A stretch of 7,650 nt of DNA from Phycisphaerales bacterium (GTDB taxonomy: Bacteria > Pseudomonadota > Gammaproteobacteria > Competibacterales > Competibacteraceae), in the NCBI GenBank assembly GCA_014879435.1, contig JACSSB010000267.1, positions 1 to 7,650 on the forward strand. Direction: 5' to 3'. The position numbers were made by a program, and so were the translations under genes. Each line of letters starts with the position of its first letter. The stretch's first letter is position 1. Of this stretch, positions 1 to 6,193 are shown in pieces. The notes beneath the pieces were generated by a model that was not told the origin of the DNA, did not search any database, and saw nothing but the letters and a program-made list of their open reading frames with translations.

Positions 1-1095
1 CTATCGAAACTTGCGGGTAGCCGAAGACTGGCCAACCGCATCAAAGCTGAAGACTTGACGGTGTGGCAGGAAGATCAGAGGTTTTATCGAGGTGTGGCAC
101 TTCAACTACCCGCCAACGCCGATGCAGCAGAGCCTTCCTACCGCATCGTCGCAGCCATGGACATCGGCTTTCATCTCGATTTCCTGGCAGAGTTCAAGCG
201 CATGCTCTGGTGGGCGACCTGCCTTGTTCTCTGCATTGCGCTCGGGGTGGCCTGGCTGGCCGTGCAATGGGGGCATCTCCCCATCCGCAAGGTCAACGAG
301 GAGATTCGCACGATCCGCTCTTCAAAGCTGGATGTGCGACTCGACCCTCTGGATGTGCCTATAGAACTGGCGGAACTGGTGGTTGCTTTCAACGACATGC
401 TGGCCAGAATCGAGGAAGGTTTCGCCCGCCTGTCGCACTTTTCTGCCGACATCGCGCATGAACTACGCACGCCCGTAACCAACCTGATCACGCAAACCCA
501 TGTGGCACTTGGGCAACCGCGCAGCGCCGACGAATACCGCGAGATCCTCTACTCCAACCTGGAGGAGTTTGACCGCATGAGTCGCATGATCGGCGACATG
601 TTGTTTCTAGCCCAAACGGAAAACGATCCTCGAAATCTTCGTCTCGGTGAGATCGACTTGGCTGAATTGATCCGAGGTCTGTTTGACTACTTCGAGGCAC
701 TGGCTGAAGACCGTAACATCAGGCTTTGCGCCAAGGGCACTGCTAAACCAATACGGGCAGATCGTGAGATGCTTCTGCGCGCGCTCAACAATCTTCTTTC
801 AAACGCAATCCGCCACACTCCCCACGGCTCACGCATCACAGTGACGTTGGCACAAGTCGGGCGATGGACAACGATCAGTGTCGAAAATCCAGGCGAGCGA
901 ATTTCTGAGGCCGATCTACCGAAATTGTTTGATCGCTTTTTCCGAGTCGATCCCGCCCGCCAACGGAAATCTGCCGGTGCCGGGCTGGGGCTTGCTATCG
1001 TCAAATCAATTGCCGAAGCGCATGGTGGACAGGTGCAGGCGACGTCAAACGATACAGCGACTAGATTTGATTTGACCTTGCCTCGTATTACTTAA
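1..1095 (+). CDS. Heavy-metal-type sensor histidine kinase (CusS/CopS/IrlS-like), 5'-truncated by the window edge
   Basis: Inner-membrane sensor kinase of a two-component system. This type usually senses periplasmic copper, silver or zinc and phosphorylates an OmpR-class regulator. The frame is open from base 1 with no stop, so the N-terminus lies outside the window; a TTG at 55 is only an internal codon. Seen in order: the end of a periplasmic sensor domain, one hydrophobic membrane segment (about 205-270), a HAMP linker (about 270-430), the HisKA box with HELRTP whose His codon is 457-459, an N-box (NNLLSNAIRHTP, from 787), a degenerate G1 box (ENPGERI), and the G2 box GAGLGLAIV (976-1002) followed by a typical C-terminus. 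All catalytic boxes are intact, so the kinase should be active. The NPG form of the G1 box is usual in the CusS family. Its cognate response regulator would normally lie just upstream, outside the window. The family is clear; the metal sensed is not. Confidence 0.93.
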   Translation, partial: LSKLAGSRRLANRIKAEDLTVWQEDQRFYRGVALQLPANADAAEPSYRIVAAMDIGFHLDFLAEFKRMLWWATCLVLCIALGVAWLAVQWGHLPIRKVNEEIRTIRSSKLDVRLDPLDVPIELAELVVAFNDMLARIEEGFARLSHFSADIAHELRTPVTNLITQTHVALGQPRSADEYREILYSNLEEFDRMSRMIGDMLFLAQTENDPRNLRLGEIDLAELIRGLFDYFEALAEDRNIRLCAKGTAKPIRADREMLLRALNNLLSNAIRHTPHGSRITVTLAQVGRWTTISVENPGERISEADLPKLFDRFFRVDPARQRKSAGAGLGLAIVKSIAEAHGGQVQATSNDTATRFDLTLPRIT

Positions 1096-1375
1096 ACATC
1101 AGGTTTATTTAGCTTAATGAGCATCTTCCTGTACACGACAATTCGATCTCTCACAAAAGATTTTCCACATCTAGGGTCGCAGGGTTTGTCGGTGTAGCCA
1201 AGAATAATGAGCCACACCCACAAATGACCGCCGGATGTTCCCGTACATGCTGAAAGCGCCCGGCAAAACAGGCGGCGCATAGCTCCGTCGCATTAGCTGT
1301 TGACGAGACTAGCAAGTGCTGCACACGCTACACTATGTTGCAGACAATGCTTCTTCAATCTTAGTTGGGCGCCCG
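1096..1375. other. Intergenic region between kinase and activator, no convincing gene
   Basis: This 280-base gap holds no recognisable gene. A minus-strand reading frame (1092-1280, 62 codons) is open but resembles no family I know, and it overlaps the kinase stop codon. I see no good terminator after the kinase. A TTGACG hexamer at 1300-1305 resembles a -35 box, but no -10 box lies at proper spacing. The clearest signal is the palindromic site at 1327-1341, listed separately. An 8-base palindrome, GGGCGCCC (1367-1374), sits one base before the chosen ATG of the activator. Confidence 0.6.
1327..1341. promoter_or_regulatory. Candidate activator-binding site upstream of the activator gene
   Basis: GCTACACTATGTTGC is an imperfect palindrome: arms GCTACA and TGTTGC with a 3-base centre, one mismatch between arms. 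It differs by one base in 15 from GCGACACTATGTTGC at 3574-3588 in front of the operon. Two matching copies, one before the regulator and one before the operon, are what is expected for the operator of this Fis-type DNA-binding protein. At 34 bases before the ATG it is well placed for autoregulation, probably repression. It also argues against the GTG start at 1316, which would place the site inside the coding region. The binding protein is inferred. Confidence 0.5.
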
Positions 1376-3295
1376 ATGCCAAAAATTATTCTTATCGCTC
1401 CTGACAAACGGGTTTACCTGCAAGGAAAGCAGCTCGTAAGTGAGCTAGACAATGAGCGAGAGATCGACATATACCTAGCCCGTGAAGGGCATGCTGTGTC
1501 ATTCGCCAGAAAATTCGAAAACAGTGACGTTGCCGTCATCATTTCGCGAGGGAGGACAGCTCGGCAGATCGTTCAAGCCAATGTTCGCATCCCTGTCGTA
1601 GAAATCCAAATTACGGCAGGGGATCTCGTCTTCATGATGCGAGAAGCGAAAAGGCTTACTCGCAAGGAGCGTCCCCGAGTCCTGATTGCCGCCGCTGCAA
1701 ACTGGTTGCGAGATGCACAAACCATAGCCGAAATCATGGAGATTGACCTCACTATTTTCCAACGCGAGTCCGAAGCTGATACAAACTCCCTGGTTTTAAT
1801 GATCAATTCTGGTAACTTCGATATTGTAGTTTCGGGAAAAAAGACGCTGGTTCTAGCGGCGCGACCGGGCTTCAAAACATTACCACTAAGTACTGGAATG
1901 TTGGCTCTAAGAAGTGCCTTTCTGGAAGCTCAGCGCGTCGCTCTTGCTCGCAAAATTGAAAAGGAGCATGCTCAGCGTTTTACCGCATTAGTTCAGTTCT
2001 CATCAGAAGGAATTATTAGCGTTGACCAGAATAAAGAGATTCAAGTCCTCAATCCGGCCGCTGAACGTTTTCTAAATTGTTCAGCAGAAGAACTCCTTGG
2101 GCAAAAGATTGATGATTGCTTGCCGTTCGTGAATATTGAACATTGCCTGTCCAAAGGCCAAGAACTCATCGGCCAAACAGTTCATTGGGGGAAGGTCTGG
2201 CTTTCGTTCAATATCGCACCGATCGATGTAGATGGAACCATTTCTGGAGCGATCATCACCTTCCAGAACATCACACGAATCCAGGAGACAGAGGCACGGT
2301 TCCGCAATGAAGTACTCGCAAAGCAATTTGTAGCTCGTTATACCTTCGAGGACATTGCTGGGATCTCACAGCGTATAGAAGAAGCGCGTCGAATCGGAGT
2401 AGAGATAGCTGCTGTCGATGCATCTGTACTCATCAGCGGCGAATCTGGTACCGGCAAAGAGCTTTTTGCACAAAGTGTCCATAACACAAGCAAGAGAAGG
2501 AAAGGGCCTTTCGTTGCCGTTAATTGTGCCGCTCTGCCGCCAAACCTGCTTGAAAGTGAATTATTTGGCTATGTTGAGGGCGCTTTTACCGGTGCGACAA
2601 AAAAGGGGAAGCCCGGACTCTTCGAAATGGCGCACAGAGGGACCATCTTTCTTGATGAAATCTCCGAGATGGATAGATACGGCCAGAATCGCTTATTGAG
2701 AGTTCTCCAGGAAAGACAGGTTATGCGCTTGGGGGATGATAAGAATATCCCCATTGATGTACGCATCATCGCGGCAACTAATCGGAATCTTGCGATGCTT
2801 ATCGATGAGGGCAATTTTCGCCAAGACCTTTACTACCGACTAAAAGTGCTGACACTAAAATTACCTCCACTACGGTCTAGGACTGGCGATATTCAGTTTT
2901 TAGCAGAATCCTTCGTACGAAAATACAACCAAATTTACAGCAAGCATATCAAGATTACTCGCGATGCGCTTGATACATTAGCACGGTATCCATGGCCAGG
3001 TAATATCCGTGAGTTGATGTTCTTTATCGAGCGGCTCGTTGTCATCGCAAGTGAGAAAATAATATCACCGGAGATGATTACAAGATACTGGGAAGAAAGT
3101 GATGATAAATTACTCGCACACACTTCGATGACACCCAACCACACTAAGCCAAGTGCAGCATCCTCAGAGAAGGAAATAATTTCGGAAACTATTATAAATT
3201 GCCGATATAACAAGAAACGAGCGGCTGCCATATTAGGGATTGATCGATCTACTCTCTATCGGAAGCTCAAGCAGTACGGAATCACCGACGCATAA
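1376..3295 (+). CDS. Sigma-54-dependent transcriptional activator, PrpR_N-PAS-AAA+-Fis
   Basis: Cytoplasmic enhancer-binding protein that uses ATP hydrolysis to open sigma-54 promoters. With the ATG at 1376 it has 639 residues. Residues 2-175 match a PrpR_N-type sensor domain (start KIILIAPD), which in PrpR responds to 2-methylcitrate. Residues 200-300 form a PAS domain (GIISVD, NPAAERF). The AAA+ domain has Walker A GESGTGKE (355-362), the sigma-54-contacting GAFTGA loop (402-407), Walker B TIFLDEI (423-429) and the arginine-finger region (FRQDLYYRL, 481-489). A Fis-type helix-turn-helix ends the protein (about 604-635: KKRAAAILGIDRSTLYRKL). No part is missing, so it should be functional. 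E. coli PrpR (about 530 residues) lacks the PAS. The frame is open back to a GTG at 1316; ATG 1376 is preferred because homologous sensor domains begin there and the extra 20 residues look non-conserved, but neither start has a clear Shine-Dalgarno. The gene is AT-richer than its neighbours. Its target is probably the operon downstream. Confidence 0.93.
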   Translation: MPKIILIAPDKRVYLQGKQLVSELDNEREIDIYLAREGHAVSFARKFENSDVAVIISRGRTARQIVQANVRIPVVEIQITAGDLVFMMREAKRLTRKERPRVLIAAAANWLRDAQTIAEIMEIDLTIFQRESEADTNSLVLMINSGNFDIVVSGKKTLVLAARPGFKTLPLSTGMLALRSAFLEAQRVALARKIEKEHAQRFTALVQFSSEGIISVDQNKEIQVLNPAAERFLNCSAEELLGQKIDDCLPFVNIEHCLSKGQELIGQTVHWGKVWLSFNIAPIDVDGTISGAIITFQNITRIQETEARFRNEVLAKQFVARYTFEDIAGISQRIEEARRIGVEIAAVDASVLISGESGTGKELFAQSVHNTSKRRKGPFVAVNCAALPPNLLESELFGYVEGAFTGATKKGKPGLFEMAHRGTIFLDEISEMDRYGQNRLLRVLQERQVMRLGDDKNIPIDVRIIAATNRNLAMLIDEGNFRQDLYYRLKVLTLKLPPLRSRTGDIQFLAESFVRKYNQIYSKHIKITRDALDTLARYPWPGNIRELMFFIERLVVIASEKIISPEMITRYWEESDDKLLAHTSMTPNHTKPSAASSEKEIISETIINCRYNKKRAAAILGIDRSTLYRKLKQYGITDA

Positions 3296-3559
3296 CCCGT
3301 TCAATTCATATAACGCCTTGCTACTTTTCCCCCCGATCCGTCGTACTCGACCGGCCCAGTTTTTCATCGAATTTTAAAAACCCCCACCCTTTCCCATTGT
3401 AGAAATCAAGCGTGAATTGCGCTGGCACTGCCCGGCTGCAAGCGGCGCTTGTGACCGTTTCCTCTCGTCCACATCGATTGAATCGAGGCGTTATCGCCCA
3501 TTGTAGATCGCTTGTTCGCTGATGCCGTATCCCTTCGTCACTCCTCCAGTAACCGACTA
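3296..3559. other. Left half of the activator-operon intergenic region, unexplained
   Basis: These 264 bases follow the activator stop codon and precede the likely operator sites. I see no plus-strand gene and no strong terminator. A minus-strand frame (3321-3599, 92 codons) covers the region but runs through the operator sites, resembles no family I recognise and lacks a clear ribosome-binding site. Small structures seen: an 11-base direct repeat CCCATTGTAGA at 3393-3403 and 3497-3507; a 13-base palindrome TCGATTGAATCGA at 3474-3486, followed at once by a small GGCG/CGCC hairpin (3487-3498). None has an obvious role. Confidence 0.5.
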
Positions 3560-3588
3560 TTGCAACACTATTTGCGACACTATGTTGC
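3560..3588. promoter_or_regulatory. Candidate upstream activator sites for the operon (tandem 12-mers plus palindrome)
   Basis: Two abutting 12-base direct repeats, TTGCAACACTAT (3560-3571) and TTGCGACACTAT (3572-3583), differ at one base. The second repeat is the left part of an imperfect palindrome, GCGACACTATGTTGC (3574-3588), which recurs with one change at 1327-1341. In addition GCAACA (3562-3567) and TGTTGC (3583-3588) form an exact outer inverted repeat. The palindrome centre lies about 120 bases upstream of the start point predicted from the -24/-12 element. That is the usual distance for a sigma-54 activator acting through DNA looping. The assignment to the neighbouring activator is inferred from position and from the shared copy. 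Confidence 0.6.
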
Positions 3589-3654
3589 GTATACCACATT
3601 TTTCGCGTTGCACCAGCGATAGATTTACGGCAAACATAACAAATAAATCAATAT

Positions 3655-3667
3655 TATCAATGAAATA
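3655..3667 (+). promoter_or_regulatory. Possible IHF-binding site
   Basis: TATCAATGAAATA fits the IHF consensus WATCAANNNNTTR with one mismatch and lies in a markedly AT-rich stretch (about 3641-3670). An overlapping weaker match starts at 3646 (AATCAA). It sits between the putative activator sites and the -24/-12 element, where IHF often bends DNA in sigma-54 promoters. The motif is short and AT-rich sequence gives chance matches, so this rests mainly on position. Confidence 0.35.
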
Positions 3668-3674
3668 ACATTAT

Positions 3675-3690
3675 TGGCATCTTGTTTGTC
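3675..3690 (+). promoter_or_regulatory. Sigma-54 (-24/-12) promoter of the sugar-acid operon
   Basis: TTGGCATCTTGTTTGT keeps the -24 core TTGGCA and the TTG of the -12 box, with GG (3676-3677) and GT (3688-3689) separated by exactly 10 bases. The consensus is TGGCACG-N4-TTGC, so the last C is T and two bases after TGGCA differ. It is the best match with correct spacing in the region. Transcription would start near 3701, giving a leader of about 59 bases. The presence of a sigma-54 activator gene just upstream supports it. Confidence 0.6.
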
Positions 3691-3743
3691 TGGTATGGCC
3701 CAAAAGAGCATGAATACCCGCAAATCATATTCACCCAAACCAT

Positions 3744-3753
3744 AAAAGGAGTG
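3744..3753 (+). promoter_or_regulatory. Ribosome-binding site that fixes the dehydrogenase start
   Basis: AAAAGGAGTG contains AGGAG (3747-3751), 8 bases before the ATG at 3760. The frame is open further upstream to a TTG at 3682, but that codon overlaps the promoter element and would precede the predicted transcript start, so 3760 is the start. Confidence 0.85.
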
Positions 3754-3759
3754 ACATCC

Positions 3760-4755
3760 ATGGATCTAAAGACCCAGATCCCTTCTGAAACTGAGATCGG
3801 CAGCGCTAAGCGGCGGCTCGTCATCGCCCGCCGTGTACCCGCTGCAGTGGCAGCGCGCGCTGCCCGCGACTATGACGCCTGGTTCGCAGACCACGACCTC
3901 GGCGTCGACGAAGCGATTGCAGCGATCGTAGAGCATCGTGCCGAAGCCATACTGGTCGGCCACAAGGTAGCGCTGCAGCAGGAGCACATGTCGCGCCTGC
4001 CCGATCATCTGAAAATCATCGCCAATCCGAGTGCGGGTTTCGACCACATGGACGCAGCCGCGATCAATGCACGCGGTATCACCGTCACCAATGCACCCAA
4101 TGGCCTTACCGAGTGCACGGCTGACATGACGATGCTGCTCATGCTGGGGGCTTGTCGCAACGCCAGTCTATACGTCGACATCATGAAGAAGGGCTGGCGC
4201 CAAAGTTATGGCATGCCGGATAACTTGGGTCGTCGCGTTTCTGGTTCGGTCCTCGGCATTGCCGGAATGGGGCGGATCGGTCGTGCGGTAGCCCAGCGCG
4301 CCCGAGGCTTCGGTATGACGATCCACTACACCGATATCGCTCGCCTACCGCCTGAACTCGAAAATGGAGCGATTTACCACGCGTCGCTCGCCGATATGCT
4401 GCCAGCCATCGACATTCTGGCGCTACATATGCCCGGCGGCAAAAGCACGGTCATGACCGCTGAGATGTTCGCGCTGATGCGGCCAGGATCAGTCTTCATC
4501 AACGCTGCGCGCGGCTCGCTAGTCGATGAGGACGCATTGATCGAGGCGCTGACCTCTGGGCATCTCTACGCTGCCGGTCTCGATGTCTACCGCAGCGAGC
4601 CGGACTACGACCTGCGCCTTCGGGATCTGCCCAACGTGTTCCTGACCCCGCATGTCGGTTCGGCGACCATCGAGACCCGCGACAAGATGGGTTTCGACGC
4701 GCTCGACAACATTGATGCTGTGCTCGCTGGTCGTCCCGCTCTCAATCCGATCTGA
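3760..4755 (+). CDS. D-isomer-specific 2-hydroxyacid dehydrogenase, NAD(P)-dependent
   Basis: Soluble oxidoreductase of 331 residues (a normal length) that interconverts a 2-keto acid and the (R)-2-hydroxy acid. The N-terminal substrate-binding part contains the family pattern NPSAGFDHMD (89-98). The nucleotide-binding Rossmann fold has GMGRIG (169-174), followed by Asp192 at the end of the second strand, which suggests NAD(H) rather than NADP(H). The catalytic set is complete: Arg251 in NAARGSLVDE, Glu280 in DVYRSEP and His298 in TPHVGSA. It is closest in style to glyoxylate/hydroxypyruvate/2-ketogluconate reductases (GhrB-like), but exact specificity cannot be read. First gene of the operon, behind a likely sigma-54 promoter, with the permease starting 32 bases after its stop. 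The context suggests that it reduces or oxidises C2 of an imported sugar acid. Confidence 0.93.
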   Translation: MDLKTQIPSETEIGSAKRRLVIARRVPAAVAARAARDYDAWFADHDLGVDEAIAAIVEHRAEAILVGHKVALQQEHMSRLPDHLKIIANPSAGFDHMDAAAINARGITVTNAPNGLTECTADMTMLLMLGACRNASLYVDIMKKGWRQSYGMPDNLGRRVSGSVLGIAGMGRIGRAVAQRARGFGMTIHYTDIARLPPELENGAIYHASLADMLPAIDILALHMPGGKSTVMTAEMFALMRPGSVFINAARGSLVDEDALIEALTSGHLYAAGLDVYRSEPDYDLRLRDLPNVFLTPHVGSATIETRDKMGFDALDNIDAVLAGRPALNPI

Positions 4756-4787
4756 GTCCCCCCAACTTCCTAAAAGGCGCATCCACA

Positions 4788-6143
4788 ATGACTACCATGA
4801 CAGCCACCTTAGCTAATGACGAACCCATGAAGAGAACCAAAGTCCGCATTTGGATTCTCATGTTGATTCTCTTTCTCTCGACAGTGGCCTATGCCGACCG
4901 GTCGATACTGTCGATCTCTGGATCTGGAATCAAGCAGCAGTTCGGGCTCTCCGCCGTGCAGCTCGGCTACATCCTCTCCGCCTTCTCCTGGGCCTATGTG
5001 GTAGGCCAGATTCCCGGTGGATTGCTTCTAGATCGCTTCGGCACCAAGCTGGTCTACAGCGTGACGCTACTACTGTGGTCCCTCTCGACCTTCGTGATGG
5101 GCTTCGTCGGTGAGTTCGGTGTGGGCACTACGGGCGCAGTCACCGTGTTTTTCCTGCTTCGCCTCGCCCTCGGCCTTATTGAGGCACCGAGCTTCCCCGC
5201 CAATGCGCGCGTCGCCGCCATGTGGTTTCCCAAGTCGGAACGCGGTCGAGCCTCCTCGCTCTTCGCATCAGCCCAGTATTTCGCTGTCGGCATCTTCTCG
5301 CCGTTCTCGGGTTGGCTGGTGTCTGAATTCGGCTGGCCGTGGCCCTTCTTCGTACTCGGTACGATTGGCTTCATCGCCTTCTTCGTCTGGCGGTGGTATA
5401 TGGACACCCCACGCAACCATCGCTCGGTATCGGCGTCCGAACTCGACTACATCATTGCTGGCGGCGGCCTTGTCGATGTCGATAACCAACAAGAACTAAA
5501 GAGCAAGACGCGTTTGAACCGGTCGATCGTCAAGGCACTGGTCACCAATCGTATGCTTTGGTGCGCCTATCTTGGTCAGTACTGCATCATCGCACTCAGC
5601 TACTTCTTCATTACCTGGTTTCCCATTTACCTCGTCCAGGCTCGCGGCATGTCGATCCTTAGTGCTGGCTTCGCCACGGTCGCACCTTCGATCTTCGGTT
5701 TCCTTGGCGGCATTTCGGGCGGCATCATCTCAGATTGGCTGATCAAAATCGGTTGGTCCGTGTCATGGGCCCGTAAGACGCCCTATATTGTAGGTATGCT
5801 GGTCGCCTCCACGTTGGTTCTGGCTGCGACCGCTGACAATAACGTCACCGTCATCGCGCTGATGTCGCTGGCTTTCTATGGCAAGGGCGTCGCCGCTGGT
5901 GCAGGCACCTGGGCCGTCGTCTCCGACACCGCACCGAAGGAGGCCATTGGGCTTGCTGGTTCGATCTTCAACTGTGTCGGCAACATCGCTGGCATCGTCA
6001 CCCCAATCGCCTTCGGATACATCGTCGCAGCAACCGGTGGCTATGGCGCTGGCCTGTTCTTCGTCGGTGCACACTGTCTGGTCGCGGCGTTCCTCTTTCT
6101 CTTCGTCATGGGCAATATCGAACGCGTTGGCGCCAAAGCTTGA
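4788..6143 (+). CDS. MFS permease, anion:cation symporter family, glucarate/galactarate (GudP/GarP)-like
   Basis: Inner-membrane proton-coupled uptake carrier of 451 residues with about 12 hydrophobic segments, the usual length for the family. Recognisable family landmarks include YADRSILSISG (35-45), SAFSWAYVVGQIPGG (64-78) followed by the loop motif LDRFGTK (81-87), EAPSFPANAR (132-141), YIIAGGGLVD (221-230) in the central loop, and ITWFPIYLVQARGMS (275-289). From memory of the E. coli proteins these correspond closely to GudP and GarP, so the substrate is probably a hexarate, hexonate or related sugar acid. The ATG at 4788 follows a modest AAAAGG (4772-4777); ATGs at 4797 and 4827 are alternatives that would trim only the cytoplasmic tail. 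It sits between a 2-hydroxyacid dehydrogenase and a UxuA-like protein, consistent with importing their substrate. Confidence 0.94.
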   Translation: MTTMTATLANDEPMKRTKVRIWILMLILFLSTVAYADRSILSISGSGIKQQFGLSAVQLGYILSAFSWAYVVGQIPGGLLLDRFGTKLVYSVTLLLWSLSTFVMGFVGEFGVGTTGAVTVFFLLRLALGLIEAPSFPANARVAAMWFPKSERGRASSLFASAQYFAVGIFSPFSGWLVSEFGWPWPFFVLGTIGFIAFFVWRWYMDTPRNHRSVSASELDYIIAGGGLVDVDNQQELKSKTRLNRSIVKALVTNRMLWCAYLGQYCIIALSYFFITWFPIYLVQARGMSILSAGFATVAPSIFGFLGGISGGIISDWLIKIGWSVSWARKTPYIVGMLVASTLVLAATADNNVTVIALMSLAFYGKGVAAGAGTWAVVSDTAPKEAIGLAGSIFNCVGNIAGIVTPIAFGYIVAATGGYGAGLFFVGAHCLVAAFLFLFVMGNIERVGAKA

Positions 6144-6181
6144 GTGCCACCGTCTCTATGCTCCTGTTATGAACTCAACCT

Positions 6182-6186
6182 AAGGG
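6182..6186 (+). promoter_or_regulatory. Ribosome-binding site for a GTG start
   Basis: AAGGG lies 7 bases before the GTG at 6194. It supports GTG 6194 as the start of the UxuA-like gene, whose N-terminal strand (YIGEQLIN) fits the first strand of a TIM barrel; the next in-frame ATG (6371) would remove that part. Confidence 0.65.
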
Positions 6187-6193
6187 TAATCTC

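Noticed and set aside
1256..1278. GCGCC/GGCGC inverted repeat as a terminator
   Set aside because: The stem is only 5 bases, no T-run follows, and it is about 160 bases past the kinase stop.
1092..1280. Minus-strand 62-codon frame containing a CDPRC stretch
   Set aside because: It overlaps the kinase stop codon, has no recognisable family or clear ribosome-binding site, and such a length is expected by chance. It might be a remnant, but nothing supports that.
1300..1334. TTGACG with TACACT as a housekeeping promoter of the activator gene
   Set aside because: The spacing is 23 bases, too long for a sigma-70 promoter, and the -10 match is poor.
3423..3440. TGGCAC...GGCTGCA as a sigma-54 promoter
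   Set aside because: The -24 core is perfect, but GG and GC are separated by 12 bases instead of 10, and it lies upstream of the putative activator sites and over 300 bases from the gene.
3321..3599. Minus-strand 92-codon frame in the activator-operon gap
   Set aside because: It runs through the operator repeats, resembles no family I recognise and has no convincing start signal; the regulatory reading explains the right part better.
3682..3759. Extended dehydrogenase start at TTG 3682
   Set aside because: It falls inside the -12 promoter element and has no ribosome-binding site; ATG 3760 has a strong AGGAG at ideal spacing.
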